A stretch of DNA of 64,000 bases from Chlorella sorokiniana (GCA_025917655.1 CP084619.1:3639001-3703000); one strand, 5' to 3'. Shown: positions 34,121-47,200, counted from the first letter of the stretch. Numbers and translations: made by a program. The notes: generated by a model not told the origin, from the letters alone.

Positions 34121-34713
34121 TTACTGGCTGTTGGGGCCGCGCTTCTTGCCCGCGAAGCCCACCACCACGTTCACGAAGCGGCGGTTGTACTTCAGGCGCT
34201 TCATGGCACGCCCCTGCAGCACAGGTTGCCGGGCAATAAACAGGCACGCCAGTCAGCCCCGGCTGTGCAGTCACCCATGGTGCTGCTAGCTGCATGCCGC
34301 GCATAATGTTTAGCAGCAGTCCCCAGGAGCAAGGCTTCCAGCGGTTCTGCTTCTAAGGCCAGGTGCTGCAGAGGACGTTTGTATCGTGCAAGCGTCTTGC
34401 TGCCCGCCGTTGCGAGGGCGGTGGCGCACCTTGGGCTGCTTCTTCTTCTCCTGCTTCGGGACCTTGGGGGTCTGGCCGCGCACCTTACCGGCACGAGCAA
34501 GGGAGCCGTGCACCTTACCTGCGGCCAGACAGAAAGCGGGCAGCAGGGAAGCATGAGGGAGGAGCGGGCAACGGCGACGCTGCCCGCTGTGCCACACAAC
34601 CGAGCAGAAACATGTTCTTGGTTAGCCGCCAGCAGACGCTGGCAGGCCATCATGCTGCCGCAGGCCCAGCAATCCGCGGCGGCCGCACGCCAAGGCAGCG
34701 GCTGCCTACCCAT
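34121..34713 (-). CDS. RPS30: Cytosolic 40S ribosomal protein S30 (eS30)
   Basis: Three exons with exact phases. Exon 1 is 34713-34710 (only ATGG). Exon 2 is about 34519-34430 ([30 protein letters not shown]). Exon 3 is 34213-34121 ([29 protein letters not shown]-stop). The 4-nt first coding exon is easily missed; without it the frame seems to start at a later codon. The sequence is near-identical to eS30 of plants, with no ubiquitin-like N-terminal fusion of the animal FUBI type. The protein lies near the decoding centre of the small subunit. Head-to-head with the mitochondrial uL4 gene. Confidence 0.96.
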
Positions 34714-35050
34714 GGCTGCGGTAACTTCACGTCAACAGATCCTGAAAGAGAGAACAGGCGTGGCGGGGCAGGGCCCTTTGGGCGCCTGCTTGCCACGTTG
34801 CCTGGGTCGCCTACATCGGAAGCAAGTCCCTGCAATGCCCTTTGCGTTTCTGGGATCGATTCATACGTTCTGTGTATCATAGTGCGCCTGTGAAGGGCGC
34901 CAGCAGTCACCTAGCCGCCCACTGCCGGTTCGCAAAGGCAGCCCTGCGCTCTGGGCCCAACCCCAGTTGCATATTCAAGGAAGTACACAAACTTGAAGAC
35001 ATCCATCCGATCCAACTGACGTTTTGCCGCTCAACCTGCGTGCTGGAGGA
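34714..35050. promoter_or_regulatory. Divergent promoter region RPS30 / mitochondrial uL4
   Basis: 337 bp between two divergent ribosomal protein start codons, one cytosolic and one mitochondrial. Contains both 5' UTRs; no specific motif assigned. Confidence 0.55.
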
Positions 35051-36653
35051 ATGGCGTTCAGAAGCTCGCTGTTGGGCTCCCTTTTGAGGCGGGTTGCCGC
35101 GAACCTGCCAATCCAGGTGATTGAACCTCAGCAGGGGTTTGCCTAACTACCCGACTTGGGCGAAAGCTAGGTTTGCTGCCACTGCCGCTGCCACCTGCGG
35201 TGTCCCCCCCTGCCCTCCCCGGTTGATGAAGCGGACCCCTTCTCTGACCTGGCTGCAGGCTGCCACACCGGTTAGCAGCAGCAGCTTGGCTGGTGGCCTT
35301 AGAGAAGCAGTGTGGCAGCAGCAGCAAGCAAGCAGCATGCCTTCTGCCCTCACACTTCTCCGCCACTTCAATGCGGCCCCTGCAGCAGCGGCCGCAGCAG
35401 CAGAGCCGGCACTGGCAGCCAGCGAGGACGCGCCGCTGCCACCCATCCCTATAGAGCAACACACAGAGCAGGGGCAGTACCGCGATCTATTAGTACCGGT
35501 GTACAACCTGGACCGGCAGCAGGTGGGCAGCTGCCAGCTCGGCGGCGACATCTTTGATGTGCCCATCCGGCGGGACATCCTGCACCGTGTTGTGCGCTGG
35601 CAGCTGGCTAAGCGGCAGCAGGGCACCCACAAGACGAAGACGCGGTCAGAAGTGCGCGGCGGCGGGCGCAAGCCGCGGCCCCAGAAGGGCAGCGGGCGCT
35701 CCCGCCAAGGCACCATTCGTGCGCCTCAGTGGTGAGGCTGCAGGGTTGGTGTGGAGGGACAGCGGGCGGGGAGCAGTCAGCTTCCTGCATCCCAGCAACC
35801 CCCTTGCCTCCTGGCGGGCAGCAGGGCTCTGCGCGTCACCTCCCCAAGGGCTGGGCCACAGGAGGGCAACCTGGCTTTGCCCCCAACACACGCTGCCCCT
35901 CCTTCAGGCGCGGCGGCGGCGTGGCACACGGCCCTGTGGTGCGCTCGCACGCGCACTCGCTGCCCAAGCGCGTGCGGCGGCTGGGCTTGCAGTGCGCGCT
36001 GTCGGCCAAGGCCTGGGAGCGGCGGCTGCTGGTGGTGGACAGCCTGCGGCCGGCGGAGCCCAAAACGGTGGGTGCACCCGAGCCTGCCGGCCAGACTTGC
36101 ATGGCGCAGATGCTCATTCCATGTGCAGCAGGATGTGGGTGTAGAGTGGGCGGTTGCAGGCACAGTTTCTTGATGTGTTGTGAGCCTGCACTGTGTGGCC
36201 ATGGATGCTGTGTGATGCCCGCGCTGTTGCCCACCCCTACTTCAGAAAGTGATGGCAGGCCACATTGATGCGCTGCTGCCCGATGCGCCCGCCGCTCGGT
36301 GCTGTTCTGCGACAGCAGCAAGGAGGGCGAAGATGGCGGGTGGGTGGCTGGCGCCTGCACGTGCAGCCCCCACTGCTGCGCTGCCTTCCTTTGCAGGGCG
36401 CTCTGCTTGACTCTTGATTGCCCAGTGTCGCTCCCCTTCCTTCACCTCTCCCTCCCTCCCCCCAAAAACACTTGTGCAGCGATTTGTTGCGACGGTGCAC
36501 GGCCAACCTGGCCTGGGTGGGCTGCATGCCAGCCCCGGCCTCACCGTCTACTCCATCCTGCAGCGGGACCACTTGGTGCTCACGCGGCGTGCGGTGGAAC
36601 TGGTCACAGAGCGCGTGCGACGGCCAATCAAGCCGTGCAGCCCCACTCCGTAG
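35051..36653 (+). CDS. Mitochondrial 50S ribosomal protein L4 (uL4m)
   Basis: Exon 1, 35051-35116, encodes [20 protein letters not shown], an Arg-rich, acid-free presequence typical of mitochondrial import. Exon 2 (35259-35731) has [60 protein letters not shown] and [15 protein letters not shown]; exon 3 (35908-36067) has [20 protein letters not shown]. These are the signature loops of bacterial-type L4. Exon 4 (from 36246) reads [14 protein letters not shown], then continues as [15 protein letters not shown] in another frame, a one-base break near 36285. The last exon has [20 protein letters not shown] and ends at 36653. It belongs to the 23S rRNA-binding core of the organellar large subunit. 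Confidence 0.92.
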
Positions 36654-36698
36654 CCTGGTGTGCACATCCTGCAGCCGCGCTTACCGCCTGCGCACCCT

Positions 36699-36703
36699 TG
36701 TAA
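36699..36703 (+). terminator. TGTAA polyadenylation signal of uL4m
   Basis: TGTAA 46 nt downstream of the uL4m stop codon, in the position expected for a green-algal poly(A) signal. Confidence 0.5.
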
Positions 36704-37396
36704 CGCATGGTCACAGACCGACTTTGTGCATCGAGGGCAAGGGGCTTGATAACAATCCAGAAGCATTTGAACGATCCCATATGGGAAGTATCCTGGCCAA
36801 AGCAAGCCTGCAAGGCAGACGCACCCAGATGTAGGGTGGAAGTTGCGGAGCGGCTGGCTTCCGTGCGGCAGACTACAGCGCTGGACGGGATGCGGTGCGA
36901 ACTGTCTATTGACGCGCTCTAACCTATATGTTGTCTCAAGGAGCTACGAAAAAACGGGTGTCGGAGGGAAAGGCAGCAGCAGTCCATAGTTCAACGCTGT
37001 CCTGCTGGTTGTACCCCTGGTGGTTGTCTGCCCGCAAACGCGTCGGCGCATCAAGGGCTTCATTGTAACGCCACACCGCGTGGAACCTTATGTTGATACT
37101 TGTCTTCGCAGAACTAAGCTAGTCCGGGCCGTGAAGATTGAACTCTGTGCGGGTAGATGTACTTGCAACCTTAGCCTTCGGCTGCCCTATCCGCCTGCAG
37201 CAGAGACAGCAGGCGAAGCCAAAGTGCGTGAGGCGGTCCCATCGTCAACAGCCGTTCAGCCGCCCGTCGCTCACGCCGCAGCGCGCAAGGTCTGGCAAGT
37301 CGCACCGCGCTGGCGTCGCAAGCGTTCGGGCGCGGCAGCGCCGGAGTGGGCGGCCAATCGGGCGGGCAGCCACTCATAGGCGCGGGCGGCAAGGCG
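36704..37396. other. Intergenic region upstream of the GT14 gene
   Basis: About 690 bp with lower GC. It should hold the promoter of the gene starting at 37397. Open frames here lack motif or splice support. Confidence 0.45.
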
Positions 37397-40191
37397 ATGG
37401 CGTTTGTGGTGGAGCCGCAGGCTGCCAAGAAGCCTGGGCGGCGGCTGATGCGTGCGCTGGTCGCGGCGGCGGCCATCTTGATGGCGGCTCCCATGGTCTG
37501 GCTGGCCACGGGCCACCTCACCATCTCCAAGTCGCTCAACCACGTCCAGGTGCGGCTCAACTTCGCGGCGCTGATAGACTGGAGCAGCGAGGGACCGCGG
37601 CTAGGCGACGGCACCTGCGCGCAGGTGAGCCCGCATCGGCGCCTGCTGTGGGCTCCCACCTTCAACAGCACCTCCGCGCTGCACCCCGCTGCTGCTCCGG
37701 CAGCCGCCTGCAAGCATGTTGATCGCGGCAAGGCTGCCAGCGAGCATGTTCCGGGCCAGCTGGGTGGCAGGGCACAGGCAGCGCACAGGCGTGACAACCG
37801 GGTGGGTCCTCCCGCTGCTGCCGCAGATGCTGGGCATCCAGACTGTGGCGCTCATGTTCCTCACCACGGGCCCGATACCCCACGAGCGCACGTGGCGGCT
37901 GTGGCTGGAGGGCGCCGCCGGCTGGCTGCCCTACCAGGGCCTGCCCGTCGCCAAGCAGGCGGCGTGCAGCGGCGGGGAGCAGCAGTGGCAGCGTGTGGCG
38001 CACGGCTGCGACCCCAGCCAGCAGCACCTGTACAGGCTGTACGTGCATGCGCTCCCCAATTTCACAGGCAAGCCCGCTGGTGGCGGCACGCGCAGCCGGA
38101 CAGCAGCAGGCGCCGGCGTTGCTGGTGCCGCCGGCCTCGGGGCGGCAGCCGCCCAGCCCTGCTGCCTTGGCGCGTGTTGGCTGGCTTGCACACCCTGCGC
38201 TGCTGGACCCTGCCCTGTGTGCCAACCGCCCTCCCTGCGCCCCCCCCGCCCCCTGCCCGCCTCACCACCAGGCTACGACCCCAGCAGCATCTTCCACGAC
38301 CGCCTGGTGCCCTACCGCGTGGTCACCGAGTGGGGCGGGATGAGCCTGGTGGTGGCGGAGCGCCTGCTGCTGCAGGCGGCGCTGCAGGAGCCCACCAACT
38401 CGCGCTTCCTGCTGGTCAGTGACAGCGGCATCCCGCTCTACGACCCCCTCACCTTCTACCAGCAGCTCATGCATGAGGAGCGGTCGCGCGTCAAGGCATG
38501 CCGCGTGGGGTACCTCTCAGACTACCGCTGGCACCCCGTCATGGCGGTGAGGCACAGGGGTGTTGAGTGTGCGTGTGTGATTTGTGTGGGGGGTTTAGGG
38601 GGAGAGATGGTGGCTGGCACTGGGTTGGAAGGGGGTGTGTGAGGGTGGAAAGGAGCAGGCGTCGGCACCGGCGCGAAGCTGTGCAGCTGGCAACACATGC
38701 TCCGCTGCTTCGACCAGGGCGCGGGTGCTGCTGGCGAGTGGCAAGAGTTTGGCCTGACCGCCCGTCTCCAACCTAGGCCTCCCTTGCCATGCGCGGCGCC
38801 TTGCATGCAGCTCAAGGGCATTCGCCGATCGCAGTGGCGGAAGAGCAGCCAGTGGTTTGGGCTGACACGGGAGCACGCCGAGCTGGTGGCCAACGACGAG
38901 GAGACGTTTGCCACGTGAGGAGGGCCCCCGCAAGCGGCAGGCACACAGCACCCGCCGGGTGCTCAGCAGCGCCGTGGCCCACCCAGCCGGGTGACAGGCA
39001 GCCGTGGGGGTGGCAGGCGTGGCAGCGAGTGAGCTGCCCCCTTGGTGCCATGGCGTGTGGCTGTGGGACGGGCGTTGAGCGGTGTGCCTCCCCACCTTCC
39101 CTGCAGCTTCTCCAAGTACTGTCGCGGCTGGGACGACCGGCGCTCGGTGGAGTGCTACCCAGGTGGGGGCGGGGGGCAGCCGGCACGTGCGCCAGGCCGC
39201 CCGCCCTTGGGCTGCTGCCGTGGGCCGCAGCGCATGGGGCTTCCAGGGGTGCGGGGCCACGCTGCAGCTCACGCGTGGCGCCCGCACCTTGCGCCCCCAC
39301 CCCCCACCCCCACCCTCACATTCACACGTCTATTGCATCGCTGCAGACGAGCACTACATCCCCACGCTGCTGTCGGTGCGGGGCCTGGAGAACGAAACGT
39401 ACTGCGGCGGGTACGGACTGGCGGCCACCAATTGGACGTGGGGGGCCCCACCCGCGCGCCTGGCGCAGCCGCGAGATCAAGCCCTGGCTCATGGAGTCGC
39501 TGCGCATGACGGGGTCAGCCTCCAAGATGGCCCAGTGCAACAATGGCTCAACCGTGGTTGAAGGTGGGCGTTGCTGAGAAGCCCAGGAGGGGGGCGGCGG
39601 GGGCTTGGACCTCTCAACACCTTTACTTGGCCGTGGGGTTCCAATTTGGGGTGTTTTGTGAGGCACCTTGTGACCATGGCGCCAATATTTCTGCTGAGGC
39701 ACGCCTGTCCTGCCTGACCCCTGTCGCCGCAGACTCGCAGCGCATGTTTGTGCCGCTGCGCCCTGTGGTGGAAGCGTCGCAGCCGGGGACGCGTGCCGCC
39801 TGCTGCAGGAGGCGGGACAGGGCGTGGTCACATCTTATCTCCGCCCGCTGCCCGGCGACTGCCCACTGACGGGTGCGCTGCGCTGGCTGGCAGGGAATGG
39901 GGACGGCTCCCTGCTCTGCATGGGGGTCTGTACGGCTGCCCCGCCTGAACCCTGGGGTTGTGGAAAGCAACGCAGGTGTTGTCCATTTTGCCTCGCCCTG
40001 CTGCAGCCCGCAAGTTCCCCAAGTTCACCACGGTCGCGGTGCACTCCCTCATGAAGCGCACCTGCTTGGGCGGCAACCTGGAGGGCAACTGCACCGGCAT
40101 CAGGGCGGCGCAGGTGCTGCAGCCCCCGTCGGCAGCCCGCCGGCAGCAGTCGCGGCAGGCGTGGCAGCGCCCGTCACGTGCCATGTCGTGA
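37397..40191 (+). CDS. Core-2/I-branching GT14-family glycosyltransferase (type II membrane)
   Basis: The N-terminus MAFVVEPQAAKKPGRRLMRA is followed by a signal anchor (VAAAAILMAAPMVWLA), so Golgi residence is expected. Exons: 37397-37624, 37827-38067, 38272-38546, 38811-38914, 39107-39162, 39347-39563, then about 39733 on and about 40007-40191. Family blocks: GIQTVALMFLTTGPIPHERT, RVVTEWGGMSLVVAERLLLQ, NSRFLLVSDSGIPLYDPLTF, RRSQWRKSSQWFGLTREHAE and DEHYIPTLLSV, then NWTW and GGPHPRAWRSREIKPW. This is the plant DUF266/GT14 pattern; acceptor and sugar are unknown. The intron after 38067 uses a GC donor (ACAG|GCAAGC). The frame breaks at a G6 run near 39438 inside the W-GGPHP motif and probably again near 39790. 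Confidence 0.85.
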
Positions 40192-40239
40192 GCCGGGCAG
40201 GCTGCCTGGACGGGGCGCAGCGCTGAGCAGCAGCCAAAC

Positions 40240-40245
40240 AATAAA
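40240..40245 (+). terminator. AATAAA signal after the GT14 gene
   Basis: AATAAA 49 nt past the GT14 stop codon, a possible polyadenylation signal. Confidence 0.35.
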
Positions 40246-41402
40246 TTCTGTGGCTGCTTGGCCACATCCGTTTACGACTGTTTTCCACTCTCGAGCTACC
40301 ATTGCACTTTCTTTAGCTTGCAGTTCATTCATTTACACCTTACGAAACTGAGTACTGACCACATCGCAGGGCATCCTGGCTGTGCTGCCGTACTGCCCAA
40401 TTCAAACACCTGTAACAGCGACCAGACCTCTGCCGGGGCTGAAGTGGGGGACTGAACGGGGCGGCACTGCAGCATGCCCGCGTTTTCCACCAGACAGCGC
40501 TGTAGTTCCGCCTGTGCATTGCAATGAGGGGCGCCTGTTTGCCAGGGGGACTGGGATAAGACGCTGGTGTCCCCAGCAGCCACAGGGCGCTGTGTTGAAG
40601 CTGATGTCAACCTTTGCAGCATGGTTAGGCCTGCCCAACCTGGGTGAGCCTGTTTCGAGGAGCCTCGTCTACCTACTGACATACTCAAGCGGGCAAGCAA
40701 GTGCGCTCAGGGTAACAAACCTACAAACGCCACCTTCATGTACCCCGATGCAGCCTGAGGGCGAGTGCAGCAAGACCTTACACAGCAACAAACGTCAAGC
40801 AGGCAACCAAGTCATAAGAGCCATTTGAGAGAGGTGCAGGGGATTGAGCGAGCAAAAAACTATATCGCTGGGGCGCCACCTACCGCGGTAGTGACGGGCA
40901 GCCGGCTGCCCAGTGAAGCAGAACCTGAAAAGTGCCAGTGGCGACAGGTGGGCTCAGCCAGGTGGTGCAGGCAAGGGCTTGGGAGGGGAGTGTGTGCAGA
41001 TTCAGCAGCATCAGGGAGAGGGGGACGAAACGGCAGGAAGCAGCGAACTACCTCTGCCTGAGGAGCGACAGCGGGTTGCCCTCACACAGCACTAGGACAA
41101 CCTGCGGACAGGTGACAGAAAGCAAAACGGCGCAGCACGCAGGACAGCCGCCCATCGATGCCGCTGCGCGCTCGACCTGCACTGCAGTTTTGCCGCGGCC
41201 GTGACCTGCACTCTCCAGAGTTCGTCTGCCTGCCCAGGGGTGTGTTGGGGGGTTGGTGAGTGGGGTGCCGTGCCGTGCGCCAGGCTGCCAGCCAACCCCG
41301 CAGCCGGGCAGCTGGCTGTTACTCAGTGAGATCAAGGCTGCAGATGTCCAGGCGGGTGAATGGCCTCAAACAGCCCGTCTTGAGGTGTGCAACAGCACGT
41401 CC
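40246..41402. other. Intergenic region between convergent GT14 and RBM39 genes
   Basis: About 1.1 kb holding the 3' ends of two convergent genes. No coding signal recognised. Confidence 0.45.
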
Positions 41403-44010
41403 TCAGAGCCCAAAGTGCTGGTTGTAGATCGGGGTGAACTGCAAGGGCAGGGAGTGGAGGAGCCGCAGGCTAAGCGTCGCAGGGGAAGGATCGAGTGCCG
41501 AACCCAAAATTCAACTAAAGCGAGGAAGCTGAGGCAATGCAAGCGGCTCCCCCACCACCTCTGCACACCTGGAAGTCCGCCGCAATCTGCCGCGCCGCAA
41601 ACCAGCGCCCGTGTAGCGCGCGCTGCGCGTTGGCTGCCGCAGCAACATCCGCAAATTTCTGCATGGGGCACGGGTCAGGTGAACAATCGACGGCTCAGCC
41701 ATACTGCATGCAGGACGATTCAGGAGTGAGGAGAAGCAGCCTATGCTCCGCCTAAGCCCTGCTGATTGAGGCCCCGCAGGCCGCGCGCGCCCCCTTCCCC
41801 TCCCATCCCATCATGGCGCTGCCTCTCCCAGCATGCATGCAGCCTGGCCCCGCCACCCACCACGTAGACAAAGCCGCGCGAGTTGCGGTCCACAAACACA
41901 TGCAGCACGGCGCCGTACTTCTGGCACTCGCTGCCCACGTCCTCGGCGATTTCGGCGTCCCAGTTGTCGGACGTCTCCCTGCAGCCGGGGGTGAAGTGGG
42001 GTGAGGAGCGCGCAGGGGCTGGGAGGCGCAACTACTGGCCCACCAGGGGGCATCCAGCTAGGCAGAGCGCAGCACGGGTGCTGCACAGCAGGCGCTGCAC
42101 CTGCACACCGCGCAGCGCTGGCAGGGCGGGTGGTGGGTGCCCGCGATGCACCCAGCTGCGGCTCACTCTGCGGGGTCGAACATGTTCTTCAGCAGGAGGC
42201 ACTGGGTGGGGATAGGCGAGGCGGGCCCCAGCAGCCCCTGCTCCAGCGCCAGCGCGTCGGGCACGCCCTGCTGCGGCCGCGTCGCGGGCAGCGGGATCTG
42301 CGGCACGTTTGTGGTGTCCAGCCCCGCGTTGGCCGCCAGCTTGCTCATCAGCGCGGCGCGCGACTGCCCCGTCAGCTTGATGCCCCCGCCGCCCCCTCGT
42401 TCTCGTCCAGCGCCTCGGGCACCGACACGGCGGCGCCGGCCGCCAGCGCAGCCACGGTGGCGGGCAGCGGCGGCGCCGCGACCGCGACGGGCATAGGTGC
42501 GGGTGCTGCCGCTGCCGCCGGCGCTCCACGGGTGCCCAGTCGACGCCCATGGTCTGCCCCACGATGTCCAGGCCGCTCAGGTTCTCCTTGGCCTTGGCAG
42601 CGTCGGCCAGCAGGCGGTACTGCACAAAGCCGGCGCCGGTGGGGGCGCGCAGCCGCGTCGCGCACCAGCATCACAAAGTCCAGCTGCCCAAACGGCTCCA
42701 GGATGGGGCGCAGGTCGGCCTCCGCAATGGCGGGCGGCAGGTTGGACAGCGCCAGCCGCCCGGCCCCGCCGCCACCGCCCCCCGCCGGCATCATGCCGGG
42801 CTGCGCGCCGGGAGCATGCCGGCGGGCGGCGCGGGCATGGCCGCCGCCGCGGCCAGCGCCGCCGCCGCTGCAGGCCCCAGCTCCTTCTCCAGCTCGCGCT
42901 GCTGGCGCTTGGCCTGCTCCGCCGCCTCCCAGGCCAGGTTCTTCTCCGCCTCGCTCATCTTCACCATGACCGCCTGGCCCATGAGCACCTGCCCCGTCAG
43001 CGCCAGCGCGTTGATCACGTCCTCCTTGCGCTGGAACTCGATGTAGGCAAAGCCCTTGGAGCGGCCCGTGGTCTTGTCGGTGATGACCTTGATGTCGTTC
43101 AGCGGGCCTGCTTGGGGGGCGGGGGGGGACAGCAGCTGGGCGCAAGTGCGCAAGCGATGCCAGGCAGCAAGCAGCACATGTTGAGGGGCTGGAAACCAGA
43201 CACCAAAACCGCTGCCACCAGCGCGCGCCCCACCCACACACCCCACAACGCACCCCCACCCCTCCCCTTTCACCCACCTGCGCGGATGAAGAACTGGAAG
43301 ATCTCCTTCTCCTCGGCTCGCAGCGGCAGGTTGTAGGCGAAGACGGTGCGTGTATCCCGGTCCAGGGCCTCCAGCTCAGCCTGCCGCTCGCGCTCGGCGC
43401 GCACCTCGGGTGGAGTCACCTCCCGCCTTCGCCGCTCAAAGCCGCCGCCCGGGCCTGGTCGCCGGCTGTCGCGGCGGTCCCAGCTGCGGTCCCGCACGGC
43501 GCGGTCGCGGTCATCGGAGCGCCGTCGATCGCGGGAACGCGAGCGGCGGCGGCGGTCACGTGAGCGCGAGCGCCGCTTGCGGTCGCGGGAGCGGCTCCGT
43601 GAGCGGCGCTTGCGGTCTCGGCTGCGGTCTCGGCTGCGTCTGCGATCCTCGCTCCTGTCCTGCAGACATAAGAGGGCGGCTGCATGAGCCTTCGTGCAGG
43701 CACGCGGAGTCTGACAGGGCCGGGCACCCAACGCCAGGCAGGGCGGCAGGTGGCGTGTTGGCAACCATGGGCAGCCACAACCATCGGAGCTCTACAAGCC
43801 TTACCTTGCGACTTCCGCCGTTTGCATCTGCTGGGAGAGGGGGAGCGTCTTGGTCCGCAGGCAGCGGCGGCGCCCCTTCGGCGTAGGCGTGCCTGCAAGT
43901 GTGGCATGCATGAAGCGACTCAGAACAACATACATGTGCGCTCGAACGCAGCGATAAGCGCAAACAGCACCCATCAGGCGATCGCCAAGCAGGACTCACT
44001 CTGCGGCCAT
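41403..44010 (-). CDS. RBM39: RBM39/CC1-like splicing factor (RS domain plus RRMs)
   Basis: The ATG at 44010 gives MAAE, spliced to HAYAEGAPPLPADQDAPPLP. An Arg/Ser/Asp-rich region with SRDRKRRSRSRSRDRKRR follows. Then come RRM1 (TVFAYNLPLRAEEKEIFQFF, TGRSKGFAYIEFQRKEDVIN, MVKMSEAEKNLAWEAAEQAK), RRM2 (RLALSNLPPAIAEADLRPIL, FVQYRLLADAAKAKENLSGL), a linker (LTGQSRAALMSKLAANAGLD) and the C-terminal UHM-type RRM (LLLKNMFDP, EIAEDVGSECQKYGAVLHVF, AQRALHGRWFAARQIAADFQ), ending FTPIYNQHFGL at 41403. Nuclear; U2AF65-like role in 3' splice-site recognition by family. Frame breaks near 42645, 42530 and 42390 lie in C/G runs; the motifs continue correctly across each. Confidence 0.9.
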
Positions 44011-44258
44011 GATGTAGGCTGCGGACACACGGAGCAACAGTGTAACGCGCAGGGCTGGCGGCCAGGGGCGAGGCAAGGACCTGCTGCGCGTGTGGGGCGA
44101 GCTGGCCCGAAAAGAAAACTGCCACCTCAAAAGGCGTGGGGAACCGTCAGACTGGTCTTATTTCTTTGTCTTCTTCTTGGCTACATTGGCAATTGGCGTT
44201 GTTTCGGTTGTTTAAATCTTGCGGAACTTTGCACAGCTTGCACTTACCAGAGAACAAG
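44011..44258. promoter_or_regulatory. Divergent promoter region RBM39 / glutamate 5-kinase
   Basis: Only 248 bp separate the two start codons, so both genes must share or interleave promoter elements. Lower GC than the exons on either side. No named element. Confidence 0.55.
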
Positions 44259-47200
44259 ATGCCGCACGGTGGCTCGGTGCTCGAAGCTCGACCTCCCAAT
44301 TCTTCAACCCCACGCAGCATCCATGTGTGGTGAGTACAGATGAATTAGGCCCCTAGGCACTGTCAGGGCGGCCCAGCTGCCCCTGAAGGAGCGGCCAGAG
44401 GCGCGGCGCGGCCTGCCCGGGCAGCCACCCTGCCACGGCCGTCTGTCTGGCTGCAAGCCCAGCTGCCTGCGCACATTGCCCAAACTATTATACACCCTGC
44501 CTTTGCTGCGTGTATCCCTGACCTTAGGTCATTAAGGTGGGGACTTCCAGCCTCATCCGCGCCGACCAGGGCAGCCTCAACCTGTCCAGCCTGGCCAGCA
44601 TCGTGGAGACTGCGCGGGACCTCAAATCTCAGGGCTTCAACGTCATCATCGTCTCAAGGTGAGGCAGGGGCGGTGAGGGGAGCGGAGCTGCATCAAACCT
44701 CTGAGCTGTCGGCCCGCCAGGCCGTGCGCCCAGGCCGCGCCTGCTGCCAGCCAGCTGTCAGAGGCTGAAGCGCTGCGTCGCGCTGCCCGTGCAGCGGCGC
44801 CGTGGGCGTGGGCTGTCAGCGGTTGCGCCTGGCCACGCGGCCCGACAGCCTGGCCCAGAAGCAGGCACTGGCGGCGGTTGGCCAGGTGCACTTGATGCGC
44901 TATTACGACGACCTCTTCACGGCGGTGGACATGGTGAGGGGGTGGGGGGTGGTGCGGCGCCTGCTGCTGGAGCCCACGCATGCACTCTGCCCCATGCCTG
45001 TGCCGCCAGCACCAACCCCTGGATCGCTTCCTTGAAGCATGGGCTGCGTATGGTCAAGCCAGTTTGTCCCGTTTGTCCCGTGACCCCTCACCTCCCTGCG
45101 GGCCCGCTCCCCTGCTTCGCCGCGGCGCAGAAGTGCGGCCAGGTGCTGCTGACACTGGACAACCTGGCCAATCGCAGCCAGTACATCAACGCCAAGAACA
45201 CGTTCGAGGAGCTGCTGCGGTGGGCGACGCCGCAGCAGGCTGATGCGTGGCTGCCGCCGCGTGATGGGCCGCTGCCCTGCCTGGCACTCGCGCCAGCTCT
45301 CGTCCTGCTGCTGATGAATAGGCGACTCCTCCCCTGAACACCCTGCTCGGCCCCGCCCCCCCTCCCCCCGCCCCACCGGCAATCAGGTACGGCGTGATTC
45401 CCATTGTGAACGAGAACGACACGGTGGCGGTGCAGGAGCTGCGCATCGGCGACAACGACTCTGTCGGCGCAGGTGGCCACCCTGGTGCAGGCCGACTGGC
45501 TCTTCCTGCTCACCGACGTGCCCAACCTGTTCACCGCCAACCCCAACACCAACCCCGACGCCCAGCCCATCTACGAGGTGCACGACCTGGGCAGGCTGCA
45601 GGTGAGGCGCCGCGGGAAGACTGCTTGTTTGTTTTGGGGGGCTGCGGTGGCGCTGCGGCGCGCAAGCCGGGGGTCGTGGAGCGGGGGTGTGGGTGCCAGC
45701 CGCCCGCTTGTCTAGCTGCGTGCTCGCACCGCGCCGCGCAGCGGCCATGGCTCGGCATTCTTCTCTTCCCTGCTTTTGCTGAAAGCCCGGCGCACCTGCC
45801 CCCCCCAGGTGGACACCAGCACCAAGGGCACGCAGTGGGGCACCGGCGGCATGGCCACCAAGCTGACGGCGGCGCGCATCGCCACCGCCGCTGGCACCCG
45901 CATGGTCATCTGCTCCGCCGACGAGCCCTCCAACATCCCGCGCATCATCGCCGGCGAGCGCATCGGCACCGTGTTCCACCCCACCGACGCACCGCTGCGG
46001 TGCGCCGGGCGGGGCGGGCGGGTGGCGGCGCCGCCTCAGTGCGCCGCACGGCCCGTGCACGGCATGGGAGCAGGGTGTCCAGGCGGTTGGCTGGCCCTCG
46101 CGTGGCGGGTCACTGCCGCCCTGCCCCCGCCGCCTGCTGCCGCTCAACCCCTCCCTCCCCCGGTCCCCTTGGTGGGCGCAGGGGCCGCAAGCGGTGGATT
46201 CTGTCTGTGCCGCTGCGCGGCGCGGTGTGGCTGGACGAGGGTGCGCAGCGCGCGGTGCAGGAGCGCAAGAAGTCGCTCTTCTCGGCGGGCATACTGGCGG
46301 TGCGGGGGAGTTTGAGGCGCAGGACGCCGTGAGCCTGTGCGACCGCCACGGCGACGAGTTTGCGCGCGCCCTCATCAACTACTCGCACGAGGAGGTGGAC
46401 AAGGCCAAGGTGGGGGCTGGGGCGGCGCGGGCGGGTCCCTGGGCAGCACGCTGGTCCGCCGAGTGTGCGCCTGCCTGGCGGCGTGGGTGTGGCTCGGCAG
46501 GCCAAGGCCTGCGCAGGGCCCGGGTTATGCAGCTCTCGTGTGGATGGGATGCACTCGGCGCATCCCCCCTTCCAACCCAGTGCCACCATCCCCCCCAAAA
46601 TTAAACAATATACGCAGGGCCTGAGCAGCCGTGAGTTCACTGCTGCGCTGGGCTACTCTGGCCAGGAGGAGGTGTGCAGCCGCGCCAACATCTGCCTGCT
46701 GGTCACCCACCACGACGACTCGGGTGGGCAGGGCTGGCGCCGGGGCTGGGCAGCGCCGCTGGCTCCCACCACACCACGGGGTGGACCGGCAGCTGTGCGC
46801 TGTGCTCCGCGCGCTGTCTTGCCCTTACGTGGCTGTTTGCAGCGAGCGCCACGCTCCGCCGCCCGCCTGCTCCGCCTCCTGACACCTCCCTTGCCGTGTG
46901 GCGCCCTGCACCTTCAGATGCCGACCACGATGGCGGCACCCAGAGCCCGTACGACGGCCCCTCCCGCTCCGCCACGCCGCCAATTGGCGGCGCCATGCCC
47001 GCCGCCATCGCCGCGGCCGCAGACGCAGCAGTGGCAGCAGCCGAGGCGGCAGGGCTGCGCTCGCCGGGCTCCATCACACCAGGGGGCGCTCGCTCGCCGC
47101 TGCCTCCCCGGCCGGCCGTGCCCGCTGCCGGCGGTGGCGCCGTGCAGCAGCCGTCCCCGAGGAGCGGCAGAAGGCGGAACAGGAGGAGCTGGCAGCGCGG

